Assembly: GCA_024663395.1 (NCBI GenBank) | Contig: JANFAH010000056.1 | Coordinates: forward strand, 62,001-126,000 | DNA: 64,000 nucleotides | Direction: 5' to 3' | Source: Pisolithus tinctorius | Lineage: Eukaryota > Basidiomycota > Agaricomycetes > Boletales > Pisolithaceae | Shown: piece after piece, positions 34,413-48,337 of the stretch | How the letters are laid out: every line of letters starts with the position of its first letter | How positions within the stretch are numbered: the stretch's first letter is position 1 | Translations under genes and position numbers: made by a program | Notes under the pieces: generated by a model | Seen by the model: the letters and a program-made list of their open reading frames with translations, nothing else | What the model was told of the DNA's origin: nothing | The model's database searches: none

Positions 34413-35213
34413 ATGGCTAACCTTATCCGATCTCCAAAGTCGGGCAGCGATTGGACCACCTACGAGTTGATGGCATATAATATCACCATTAAAACCCAGT
34501 CATTTGGAGAATTCTTCCGTCGAAACTCTGAACTACCATTGACAAATTTAGACCCCTCTCTCGTTAACTCCACTGTTGGTGCAGAATCGAATCTCCCGGA
34601 CCACACTGTCCGATATCTCTCACGCCTTGACTGGGCCACCTATGGCGGTCAAGAATCTTTCATGGACGACTTTTACTATGAGACCCTCCGCTTATTGGGT
34701 TTCGAGGAACGGAACTCAATAGTCTCTGGTCGCAACATTATCCCGTTGACAATCTGTGGCGATGATCGCCAAACTGCACAAATGGATGTCTGTATAGTCA
34801 ATCGACAATCAATGGTCCTGCTTGTTTTGCAAGGGGACAAAACAATGTTTGGTTCAACACACCCTGAACCACAAGTCATCGCAAAGGCAATTGCTGTGTA
34901 CCAGTACAATAACGAGGAACGGCAGACCAGAGGACTTGTCCCCCTTGATGCCATGACTATTCCATGCATCACAATGGTTGGTACACGACCAACCTTCTAC
35001 TTGGTTCCTGTCACCAAAATGCTTAGCAATGCAGTTGTGACTGGCCAGTATCCCGAAGCTCCAACTGAGGTTGTGAAGTGCATCACTCCCTTAGGGTACA
35101 ACCACCAAACTGATGGAGGCATGGAGACCCCAGCGTATAGGCAGCTTGCTTTTCAGCGATTTCTTGCATTCAAAGACCTCGCAAAGGTATATTCGCAGAC
35201 ATACCTTCACTGA
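34413..35213 (+). CDS. Putative PD-(D/E)XK nuclease-like protein of a basidiomycete-expanded family
   Basis: An intact 266-residue ORF. The first in-frame ATG is at 34413 (MANLIRSPKSGSDW); the frame stays open a little upstream without an ATG, so a 5' exon is possible. The centre reads FMDDFYYETLRLLGFEERN, NIIPLTICGDDRQTAQMDVCIV, VLLVLQGDK, then HPEPQVIAKAIAVYQYNNEER and ITMVGTRPTFYLVPVT. The spacing of an early Glu, an Asp in the first strand (QMDVC) and a Q-x-D-K in the next strand resembles the PD-(D/E)XK core; the E-A-I helix with aromatic residues follows. From memory, related Agaricomycete proteins have QEDK where this one has QGDK, so the catalytic acid may be lost. It sits between two direct copies of an ABC1 exon. 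Assignment is by motif reading only. Confidence 0.6.
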   Translation: MANLIRSPKSGSDWTTYELMAYNITIKTQSFGEFFRRNSELPLTNLDPSLVNSTVGAESNLPDHTVRYLSRLDWATYGGQESFMDDFYYETLRLLGFEERNSIVSGRNIIPLTICGDDRQTAQMDVCIVNRQSMVLLVLQGDKTMFGSTHPEPQVIAKAIAVYQYNNEERQTRGLVPLDAMTIPCITMVGTRPTFYLVPVTKMLSNAVVTGQYPEAPTEVVKCITPLGYNHQTDGGMETPAYRQLAFQRFLAFKDLAKVYSQTYLH

Positions 35214-35950
35214 TTGACATTGTGTATGTTGATTTAAATGCCAAATTTTCCGAAATTTAATTAGAATGCTCTAGGCAACTCTCGCTTTCCAAAAGCCATG
35301 AGCTAGGTGAGGAGGTGGCATTGTCATGCCTTCGGTTCTGCTACTCTTCATGGTACGATATCTCCACTTGGACGGCTATACAGGAAGTGTTAGGGTCTTA
35401 TGAGCAGTACACGCAAAACGGTCATGAGATCTCTCCTGGTGATCACACAGCTTCGTATACTCGTCGTATATTTTCCGGCTTTTCTGGAACACGATGTTTC
35501 TTTGAGCTTTCATTCATAACGAGTTTACAGCAATTCTGAGTGTAGCCGGGCTCTCGCAGTGTCAATCGGATTCAGAGCCGACCCCACTCATATAAAGGAC
35601 TATTTGACGCTTCGGGTTATCGTCACTGGTATCTTTTTTTTTAGCTAGTTGAAATGGGCAGCAACATACACGGGGGTCTGTTGGACGGCTCGCACTGACA
35701 TGGGCATGAATCTTTGTATAAGCCGTTTCTCTGATTGTCAGAGGTGGCTTACAAGGGCGCAGAACGTTGGTAGCAAACTGGCATAGGGCATGTACTGGTG
35801 CGACAAAACAGACATCAGACCTGCTATATCAACAACGGAGAAATTCGGCACACTTTCAATACCTGTGAGAGCTCCATCTGCAACGGTACTGTCGCAGAAA
35901 ACGAGTAGCATCTTGGAGCTGGGAGGAGACACGATTACTGATGCACCTAA
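35214..35950. other. Insert right part, no gene recognised
   Basis: About 740 bp from the nuclease-like stop to the second ABC1 exon copy. Short ORFs only; the open frame entering copy 2 from 35,790 has no upstream match to the kinase gene. Confidence 0.45.
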
Positions 35951-36513
35951 GGTCGTATTTCCTTTAGGAAACAACCATGTTCTTGGTTCTCCCGTCAACC
36001 GCATCAAGATAACCGCTTACTGGGCTTCGCGGTTGTTGACTACCACAACAAATCTCACCTTTCGACAACGAATGAGAGAATACTGGCGCTATATGTCGTT
36101 TAGAATCATGATGTTCTCGATTGACCTGGCGTTCTGGGCGAGTAAAGTACGACAGTGGATCAGGACTCTATTCGGCATGGCGAGTGAGGGATTTGAGGAT
36201 GAGCTAGAGAGGAACATGAGAGGTTTTGCGAAGAGCGCTTTCGGGGTAGATGTTGCACCAGGTGTTTTCTCCGGGTAGAATCAGTGAATGGCGTAGATTT
36301 TCATGGGTTGTAGACATGTGCTTTGTACACGAAGAGTCTGAAATTCAAGCACATTACCCCGGCTCGCTAGAACCCCCGGTGTATTGTAAGCTTGACCGAG
36401 CATTTTATAAAAGGCTAACCAAGTGCACTAGATCTCGGCGAATGTCTCTACCTTCGTCAGCGGAAGTAGAGACATGGCCACATAAAGCGAAAGACTTAAG
36501 CATTACATAAGCT
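35951..36513 (+). pseudogene. Segmental duplication copy 2: orphan last exon of the ABC1 kinase gene
   Basis: Carries GNNHVLGSPVNRIKITAYWAS to DVAPGVFSG (exon about 35,963-36,274) and 3' flank, with few amino-acid changes (for example RSLT to RLLT, RIIM to RIMM). All upstream kinase exons are missing, so it cannot make a kinase. The 3' flank is longer than in copy 1 by about 45 bp and contains a hairpin (about 36,440-36,477: ATGTCTCTACCTTC, short loop, GAAGTAGAGACAT). It ends about 60 bp before the mEF-G start, so this copy probably marks the original 3' end of the kinase gene next to MEF1. Confidence 0.85.
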
Positions 36514-36572
36514 ACCACATGAAGACTACTAAGCGAAAATTTGGTTTTGAGAACTGACGAGCAGCTTCACCC

Positions 36573-39428
<2,856 letters not shown>

Positions 39429-40137
39429 AATGACATGCTACATCCCGTAGCAACTGTCACACATAATTAAAGTTATTACATCATTTACTACTGCACGCAC
39501 TGATCCAGTAACACTGCATTCTCACTCGTAGGATGGATGGTAAGCTGAAGAGAAAACTTTGCAAGGGACTACAGCAGTGTTCTGCCAGTCAGTGAACACA
39601 GGTCATGGTCAGTGACTGTGAACTGTGAGAAAGTCAGTGAATGTTGGTAAATGTATGTTTGAACATGACTTTTCTATGGTTTCTGGGTCCTCCCCTAGAT
39701 AGAAATTTCTGCAGCTGTGCTTATCACTTGTGACAATTGATGTGTGGCCATGTGCATGCAGTGTCACAGCCTGAGCATGTTGAATACATGTGCCCTTGGG
39801 TGCACACTTTGATCCTCAACCAAGTATGCAAAGGTGACACTAGTATCTTGAGTCAGATTCATGGCAGGTAAGAAATGGTCAAGCTGGGGGTGGTGGTGGG
39901 ACCATTTTACTGAGCATCCAGGGTATGCAATGAAAGAAGAACATTCCATGGTTAGTGGCAAGGCAAAGGTGATATGTACTGCAATGTATGAACAACAGAT
40001 TACTTTAGAGAAGGAACAGGACAGGCAGCAGATTGCTGCTGGCCTCTGGGATGCCCCAAGGGATGATGCAGCAATCATCAGTGCTCATAAGTACTACTCT
40101 GGATGGTTATGGTCATCTGTGCTCAACACTGTCCTGT
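39429..40137. other. Boundary region with a decayed ORF, possibly BED-type zinc-finger relic
   Basis: About 700 bp between MEF1 and the first transposon LTR. A 92-residue plus ORF (39,861-40,139) reads KKWSSWGWWWDHFTEHPGYA and later KAKVICTAMYEQQITLEKEQ; the W..HF then K-x-x-C pattern recalls BED fingers of hAT transposases, but the second Cys of a CxxC is absent. CpG is nearly absent here as in the neighbouring transposons. I regard it as transposon debris with low confidence. Confidence 0.3.
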
Positions 40138-40428
40138 AATGAAGTTATGAGTATCTCAGTGTACAAAGTAGTCACTATGTTGGTACCTAATGAAGTTATG
40201 AGTATCTACACTACATCAGTACCAAGTAAACAAATGTAAGTATAGGTATGCTCACCTCAGTGTACAAAGTAGTCACTGAGGTGGAAAAGAATGGTGTGGA
40301 AAATTTATAGTACTGTAATTAGTAGGCATGGTGACATCAGAATTTAATTCTGAGGGTTGGGGGGAAACTCCAAGCCCTCTGGGTGAAACTCTGAGAGGTT
40401 ACTGTAATTCTGGAATGCATTCTCAACA
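40138..40428 (-). repeat. 3' LTR of Copia-A
   Basis: About 291 bp. Its reverse complement starts TGTTGAGAATGC and aligns along its length with the Copia-B LTR at 50,500. It is preceded (minus strand) by a polypurine tract GAGGGGGAG (40,429-40,437). The outer end is uncertain by a few bases. Confidence 0.85.
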
Positions 40429-41316
40429 CTCCCCCTCAATTGGAATGAAGTCTGAGTGCAGATGCAAAGTGTTTCGCCTTGATGCTAGGTAAAGGTTTGG
40501 TAAGGGTATCGGCAACCATGTCATCAGTAGGACAATAAATTAAATGAAAGGAATGATTTTCCACAGCAAAACAAATGAAATGGTATTGTATATCGATGTG
40601 CTTGGTGTGAGCATGATAACTGCCATCCTTGGTGAGTGTGATGGCAGATTGGCTGTTGGAATATAGTGGGATAGGATATTTGAGTGGTTGGAAAACTTCC
40701 CCAATGAGTTGTCGAAGCCACAGGCCCTCTTTGGCTGCATGAGTTGCTGTGATGTACTCTGCTTCAGCAGTCAAGAGTGTTATGAGTTCTTGTTTCTGTG
40801 AAGCCCAACTGATAGCTCCTCCATCCAGTAGATAGGCATATCCACTTGTAGCACATCAATGCTCCTGCAAAGCTCCATCTGCATTAGTATAGCCCTTGAG
40901 GCCTTGTTCTGTATTTCTGAACATCAAAGTGAGCACTTTTGTGCCTGCAATATACCTGTAGATTTGTTTTACAGCTTCCCAGTGAGTCATGTTGGGTGTG
41001 TTATTGAACTGCATGACTGTGGAGACAGTGAATGCAATGTCTGGATGTGTTCCAACAGCAAGGTGCATGAGGGAGCCTACAGTGGCATGGTAGGGTACAT
41101 TTTTCATGCATGCAGCTTCTTTGGCTGGCTGTGGAATTTCTCTGTGAGAGAGTTTTATTCTGAGGTCCATTGGAATTGCAGCAGGCTTGCAGTCAGTGAG
41201 GTTATATTTCATCAGAATGGCCTCAACATAGGACTGCTGGGATAATGATATGGTGCAGGTTTCTCTATTCTGTGTCACCTTCATTCCAAGTAGCCAACTG
41301 ATAGGCCCTAGGTTGG

Positions 41317-42201
41317 TGTCATGTCCATGACTCTTGGACTCAATCCTGGTCCAGTCTGGACCCCTAGCCCCTGACTCCAGTCAAGTCTGGTCCTAGTCTG
41401 GCCTAGAAAACCCAACTCTGGCCCTAGGAAACCCAACTCCAGTCTAAATAGCTTAAGTCTGGTGTTTTACCCCTGTCTCCAGTCCATTCTGGCCTCCCAG
41501 CCTTGTGCTGCTCCACCCTGGTCCTCCCAGGTCCACATCCAGGTCACCCAGACATAACCCCAGTCTGTTTTCCTTTGTTTGTACTATATTTAGTCTAGTC
41601 CTTTCATCTGACTTTTGCTTATGGTACAAACCTGTGTCCAACTCTGGTTATGCTGGTCACCCAGACTTAGACTATTAGTCTTGGCACAGCCTCTGTGGCT
41701 GTCCTCACCTTGCTAATCATCTCACTAATAGCTTATTAACAAGTCTGGCTTCATGTTCATTACTCTGGACCAGCCTTGTGTATTTAACCCCAGTACATAC
41801 TTCATAGCACTCCAGTCAGAATATCAATTCAGTATTACCCCTCAAGACTACTCTATAGCTAAGGCCAAGCCTTAAGCTATCCCTGGCCCCTGTCCTAGAC
41901 CTCTCCCTGGCTTGCATAAGGGTACAGCACATAAGCTGAGACCAAGGGAGGTAGATCCAACCCCAGACTGGCTTCCCCCTGTGCACACCCCAAGACTGGT
42001 TGGTTTCCCATGCTACTGGTCTTGTTCCCATGCTCCCAGTCTTAAGTCTGGTCCTCCAGACTTAACCCCTGACCTCCAGCCCTAACTCTGGTCCAACCAG
42101 ACTTGGCCCCTGTCTCCTGGCCTTGATTCTGGCCACCCAGACTTAGCCCCTGTCACCTGGTCTTGAAGCCCAGTCACCTGAGGGTAAACCCATACTTAAC
42201 A
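41317..42201. repeat. Solo LTR-a of a Gypsy family (885 bp)
   Basis: Begins TGTCATGTCC and ends ACTTAACA. The 5-bp duplication GTTGG flanks it exactly (41,312-41,316 and 42,202-42,206). It lies within the Copia-A RT/RNase H gene. A homologous solo LTR is at 61,567. It carries a TATA-like TATTTAA and a predicted RNA start AGTCAGAATATC (about 41,815). Confidence 0.95.
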
Positions 42202-42391
42202 GTTGGAGATTTTAAAACAAGTGCTAATCTCCTGTTTGAATGAGTGAATTAACAATGGGGAACTGCCTGTTACAGTGCAGTCATCAACATGGCTGGCAAG
42301 GATGAGGATTTCTGGTCCTATGTGACTGTAGAGTACTCCCCAGTCTATGTGTGTCCTGGTGAGCCCAAGATCTGTGAGAGTGGCACATAGC

Positions 42392-42976
42392 TGTCATGAC
42401 CATGTCCAGACTACTCTAGACCAGCTCTACCCCAGTCTCAACTGGTGTCATCCAACCCTTGCCCCAGTCCTGGCCTTAACCCTTTGACCCAGAAATGTGT
42501 TAGCTCATGAGGCACTGCAAGGCAGTGCCCAATCAAGTTGTTCACTCAGTTGGTACTGGGCTGGTGTAACACCTGGCCCAGCCACTAGTCCTGCCCCAGT
42601 TCCCAGTAATCCTTTGTTCATACTCTTGCTTGATAATATTCTTTGTAACACTACTTACCAATATGTTTACCAATCATCACTGTACTGGTGCAGACTGGTC
42701 TCTGGTGCTACGTTACACTTAGGTTACTTCTAGTATTTAAGCTGTAGGATAATCTGTTTTAGCCTCAGTCTGAAATCAATCTAGTCTTGTCTTAATCCAG
42801 TCCCTCTTGTTCTCTGTCTTCTACCTCTCAACTGGACTATGGCCCATGCAAGGGAATAGCACTGCACCATCAGTTGCTAAGTCCAACAGTCCAAATCTCT
42901 TAGAACCTTGTATTACCCTCTGACCCCTGACTGGACTCTGGACTGGCCCTGGACTGGTGAAGACCTGGACTTAACA
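42392..42976 (+). repeat. 5' LTR of Gypsy-1
   Basis: 585 bp. A TATA-like TATTTAA (42,734-42,740) is followed about 30 bp later by AGTCTGAAAT (42,767-42,776), the predicted RNA start. Many differences from the 3' LTR are TG in one copy versus CA in the other, as expected from opposite-strand decay of an ancestral CG. Confidence 0.95.
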
Positions 42977-42990
42977 GTATTTCAGACTCA
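42977..42990 (+). promoter_or_regulatory. Gypsy-1 primer-binding site (self-primed type)
   Basis: Directly after the 5' LTR, ATTTCAGACT (42,979-42,988) is the reverse complement of AGTCTGAAAT at the predicted RNA 5' end inside the LTR. This is the arrangement of Tf1-type self-priming. No tRNA 3' end match was evident. Confidence 0.7.
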
Positions 42991-43043
42991 CACTTGTGTG
43001 GGTCACCACCCTTCTGTTCAAACCTCAGTATCACAGCCTTGGC

Positions 43044-46000
43044 ATGCCTACCCAAACCAGAACTCAAGCAGCACAGGCACATGCTACCACCAACCCAGAT
43101 TCCACCTCAGCAGTCAACTTGTGCCATGCCACTGCCCTGGTGTCCTTAAGGACAGCCAGAAGGTCACCTGGTGAAGTCAGCAACTTCAGGGGCTTCTCAG
43201 CCTGTAAATCCACTACTCCCACTCCTAATTGACCTCCCACACCCACCAATGATCTGGATGATGAACTGGACCCGGACGAACCAGATGACTTCAATCCCAG
43301 GGGTAATGACCCCAGTGATGATGGTCCTGGCAACGATGGGCCAGGAGATGAACTGGACAATGACAATGAAGAACCCCTCCCAGAGGATGATGTTGAGCCA
43401 GGTGTAACTGTGCTAGACAACCTTGCCAAGGCCATCGAGCTTCTTGCATGCAATGCTTGCACCAGCTCTGAGTCCTCTTCTAGAACCAAGTTGTGTGAAC
43501 TGGACACCTTTGATGGGACAGACCCAAAGAAGCTGTGCACTTTTCTTATCCAGTGCAAACTCAACTTCTGGGACTGGCCCCAGGCCTTTCGAAGTGACCA
43601 GGCTAAGGTCACCTTTGTACAGCCATTCCTGAAAGGGATGGCTCTCAAGTGGTTCAAACTGGACTTACTTGGGACTGAAGACCCAGAGGACTGGCCCTAC
43701 TGGATGGACTCTTGGAAGGAGTTCATTATAGAACTTCAAACCACTTTCAGACCTCATGACCCAGTGGCTGACACTGAAAGCCAGCTGGACCACCTTCAGA
43801 TGAAAGATAATCACCGGGTCAACAAGTACATGGTCAAGTTCAACTGGCTTGCCTCACAAGTCCAGGGATACAGTGATGGCGCCCTGTGCCACTTCTTTTA
43901 CACCAGTCTCCCAGACTGCATCAAAGATGAGGTCTGCCAGGTTGGCAAACCAAGAACCCTGCATGAGCTTTGCCACCTAGCTCAGGAGATTGATGTGCAT
44001 TACTGGGAGTGCAAAGAAGAGATTCAGCAGTCCAGTAAGCACAAGGGGTCATCCTCTGGTAACAAGTCGACTCCCAACCCCAGTCACAACAACCAGTCTA
44101 AGCCTGGTCAAGAGAAGTCCAACACCAGCAATAATTCTGGAAATGGCAACTCTGGTAGCCAGCCCTCATCCAAACCCACCTCAACCAGTCAGACTGGCTC
44201 TAACACACCCAAGCCAGACTCGAGCGAGTTAGGCGAAGACAGCAAGCTGACACCAGAGGAGTGCAAGTGTCACAGAGACAATAATCTTTGCATGTTCTGT
44301 GGGGGCACCAGACACTTCACAGATAAGTGTCCTGAGAAAGCCAGCAAAGCCAAGGCTCATGTTGTGGCAACCTCTGAGGCAGCACCAGCCTCAACCTCAG
44401 GCTCTGCCCCCGAGGCAAAAAAAATAGGTAGCAGCTCTCAGGACTCCACACAGACTGAGAGGTGCATTGACTCTGGCTGTGCACTCATGGAGGCTTGTCT
44501 CAACACATCTGCTCTTTCCAATCCAAATTCATTAACCCCCCATGTCTCTATTGTCAGTCACAATTTACCCTGGTTTCATACTCTAGTGGACTCTGGTTCC
44601 ACACATAGCTTCATAGATAAAGATTTTGTTAATCAACACTCTTTTGCCCCTTACCCTGTGTCCCCTATCCAACTCTGGCTCTTTGATGGGTTGTCAAGTT
44701 TTGTTATCACTCAAGCAGTAGATCTTTCAGTTCAGTTTGTGACTGGCAATGTCACCCCAGTAACCCTGTTTCTAGCCCCATTGGATTCTGAATGTAAGAT
44801 AGTCCTTGGACATGACTGGCTCACCTGCTACAATCCATTGATTGATTGGGTATTGAGCAGTCTAACTTTCTGGACATCTACAGGAGGAATGCCAACCCCA
44901 TCAACACCCCCTGCCACACTGGTCTTAACCAGTCCTCCCAAACCCAGTCTACCTGACCAACCCAACCCCAGCCCTGCACCATCTGTACCATCTGTCAACT
45001 CACTGGTTCGCACCCCCCTGAAAGCTCCCCCTATTGCCCTGATCAATGCAGCTGCATATGTACATGCTTGTAAGCTAGAAGGATCTACCCAATTCCAACT
45101 TCATCTACACCCACTGGACCTGGACCTGGCCTGGTCTGCCTCTACCAGTCCTGCACCAGACCTGGCCAGTGTACCAAAGGACTACCATGACTTTGCTGAT
45201 GTCTTTAGCAAAGCCAAGGCTTCTACTCTCCCCCCACACTGGGAGTACAACCTTAAGATTGAATTGGAAGAGGGTACTACACCACCCATAGGAACCATCT
45301 ACTTGCTGTCCCTGGTCAAGCTGCAAGCTCTCTGGGCCTTCATCAATGAAAACCTGACTACCAGTTTCATCCAGCCCACTTCTTCCCCCTATGCTGCACT
45401 GGTCCTCTTCGTAAAGAAGAAGGATGGTTCACTCTGGTTATGTGTTGACTTCCAGGGCCTTAACAAGCTCACCAAGAAAGACCAGTACCCCCGACCATTA
45501 ATATCTGACCTATTAGACTCCCCTAGTTGTGCCAAAATCTACACTAAAATTGACTTGAGGCACACATACCACCTTGTCTGGATTGCACCTGGCAATGAGT
45601 GGAAAACAGCCTTTAGAATGTGCTATGGGTCTTATGAGTGGTTGGTGATGCCTTTTGGTCTTACCAATGCCCCAGCTGCCTTCCAGCAGTTCATCAATTC
45701 AGTCTTTGCAGATATGCTAGATGTCTGCATTGTCATCTACCTCAACGACATCTTAATCTACTCTGGAGATCAATCATCACACAAGCAGCATGTCCAGGAG
45801 GTTCTTTGCTGGCTCTGGTTGCATGGCCTGTATGCCAAACCAGAGAAGTGTGAATTCCACTTGGACTCTGTGGAATATTTGGGTTACCACTTGTCCCCAA
45901 CTGGCCTTACCATGTCCTCAGAAAAAGTCAAAGTCATCTGCAACTGGCCTGAGCCCCAGAAGGTAAAGGACATTCAGTCCTTCCTGGGCTTCACCAACTT

Positions 46001-48151
46001 CTATCACTGGTTCATTTTTGACTACTTGGACATAGTGGTACCTTTAACCTGGTTGACATGCAAAGGTGCTCCCTGGAATTTTTCTGAGGAGTGCTGCCAG
46101 TCTTTCAACAAACTCAAGCAGGCCTTCACCACTGCCCTGGTCCTAACTCACTTCTCCCCAGATGCTCCTATTACTGTCAAGACTGATGCATCTGATTATG
46201 CCATAGCTGGTATTTTGTCCATCACTGGTGGTGATGGTCAAATCCAGCTGGTCGCATTCTATTCTCATACCCTGACAGCCCTGGAGCTAAATTATGACAC
46301 CCATGATAAGGAATTATTCACAATCTTCAAGGCATTCTGGACATGGCAGCATTACTTGGAAGGCTCTGCAGTACCAGTTGACATTGTCACTGATCACAAG
46401 AACCTGGAGTATTTCTCCACCTCAAAGCTGTTAACCTGGTGCCAGGCATGCTGGTCTGAGTTTTTGTCACAGTTCAATATGGTTATCCAGTTCAGACCCA
46501 GTAAGCTTGGTGCTAAGCCTGATGCCCTAACTAGACAATGGGACATCTACCCCAGAGAGGGGGATAGCAACTATGCCCAGGTCAACCCACAGAACCTCAG
46601 ACCAGTCTTCACACAGGAACAGCTAGCCACCTCCCTGTGCACCACCTACCTTGAATACCTGGTCCTATGTGCTGTTGCACTGATGGACATGGAGAAGTTA
46701 CACAATGATATCCTCTCAGCCCTACCCTCAGACCTGGTTGCCCAAGTCCAGTTCTCAGATACATCAGATTCCCAGTGGTCAGTTGATGACACCAGCTTCC
46801 TCTGCCTGGATGGCAGAATCTATGTACCGGACTCTAATGACCTTTGCCTTTGTGTCTTGAGGTTTAAACATGATCACCCCTTGTCTGGCCACTTTGGCCA
46901 AAACAGAACTCTAGAACTCATCTGGCATGAATACACCTGGCCTGGCCTAAGGACATTTGTCAAGGACTATGTCCAGTCTTGTACTACCTGTGCCTGGGCC
47001 AAGGTACCCTGCCACTGGCCTTTTGGCCTGCTCAAGCAGCTCCCCATGCCAGAGAAGCCATGGAGTTCCATTTTGATGGATTTCATAGAGCAACTCCCAG
47101 CCTCAACCAGCTTTACTGCCATTCTCATCATAGTCAACCAGCTATCAAAGCAAGCCATCTTCATACCTACTCATGACACCATCACAGCCCCTGAGCTCAC
47201 CAAGCTCTTCCTCATGCACGTGTTCTCTAAGCATGGTATACTGGCCCATGTAACCTCAGACTGGGGATCAGAGTTCATATCCCACTTCTTCTGGTCTCTA
47301 GGTAAAGCTCTAGACATGCGTCTACATTTCACCTCCAGGTATCATGCAGAGGGGGATGGTCAGACAGAGCACACCAATCAGACCCTTGAACAGTATCTCT
47401 GGGTCTACTGCAACTATCAGCAGGACACCTGGGCCAACTACTACTGCTAGCTGAGTTTGCCTACAACAATGCACCCAGCACTATGACCAAAGTATCACCC
47501 TTCTTTGCTAATAAGGGTTACCACCCTAATATCTCAGTCTTCCCTGAGTGCAATCTCACATCCAACTGGGCTTGTGATTATGCAGTCAACTTAGATTCAC
47601 TACACCAATACCTTTGTGAAGAAATGGCTCTTGCCTAGCAACATTACCAAGGACTGGCAGATGCTAAGCACATGCCAGCCCTGGACTTCAAAGTGGGTGA
47701 CAGTGTCTATGTAAAAGCCAGGTATTTCCAGTTGACCCAGCCCTCCAAGAAGCTGAGCAAGAAGAACCTTGGGCCCTATCCCATAATAGCCCAGGCTGGC
47801 TCTCACTTGTTCACCCTGCATCTACCAGACTCTATGTGTGCTGTACACCTGGTCTTCCACATATCCCAACTTGAACCAGCCATCCCAAATACCATACCCA
47901 ACTGGACTCAACCTCCACCCCCACCAGTAGATGTCAACAGCGACTTAGAATTCAAAGTAGTGGAAATACTCAATTCAAAGGTCAACTGGCACAGGAGGTG
48001 TTGGTTGCAGTACCTGGTCTGGTGGACCAGTTATGAGGGAACTGATGAAGAAACCACCTGGGTATTAGCAACAGAGCTGGACAACACCTCAGAACTTGTC
48101 CAAGAATATCATGACTGGTACCCAGACAAGCCTGGTCCTTTCAAGAAATAA
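43044..48151 (+). pseudogene. Gypsy-1 gag-pol polyprotein, decayed
   Basis: Gag from ATG 43,044 is broken by a TGA at 43,230-43,232. The long open part (43,233-47,450) has the gag core (LCELDTFDGTDPKKLCTFL), a zinc knuckle CMFCGGTRHFTDKC, protease LVDSGSTHSFID, RT (WLCVDFQGLNKLTKKDQYP, MPFGLTNAPAAFQQF) with YLND where YLDD is catalytic, RNase H (TDASDYAIAGIL), and integrase with the HHCC finger (HPLSGHFGQ, CTTCAWAK) and DDE core (LMDFIEQLP, SDWGSEF). A frameshift near 47,443 and a TAG at 47,637 precede the end, which carries a chromodomain (FKVVEILNSKVNWHRR, TDEETTWVLATEL). Many expected Arg codons now read W, C, Q or H. An A8 run at 44,417-44,424 joins gag and pol in one frame. Confidence 0.93.
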
Positions 48152-48337
48152 CATAGAACTGGTCTCAAGCTTCTTTTCCCCTTATCTGTCTCTCCTATCT
48201 CATAGTTACTATGTCTTGATTTCTTTACTTTACTTTTATTTGCTTTCTTTCACACCTTAGGACCAGAACTGGGTGTCGGCATTGGCATTCACAGGTGTAC
48301 ACAACAAAAAGAATAACTACACTACATGCACATGACT

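Noticed and set aside
35790..36278. Functional second gene starting at 35,790 and using the duplicated ABC1 exon
   Set aside because: The upstream 50 codons have no similarity to the kinase and no splice-coherent kinase core is present; the open frame is accidental.
41317..42201. Protein-coding ORFs in solo LTR-a (for example near 41,816-42,031)
   Set aside because: The whole interval is an LTR with exact ends and target duplication; short ORFs there are chance.
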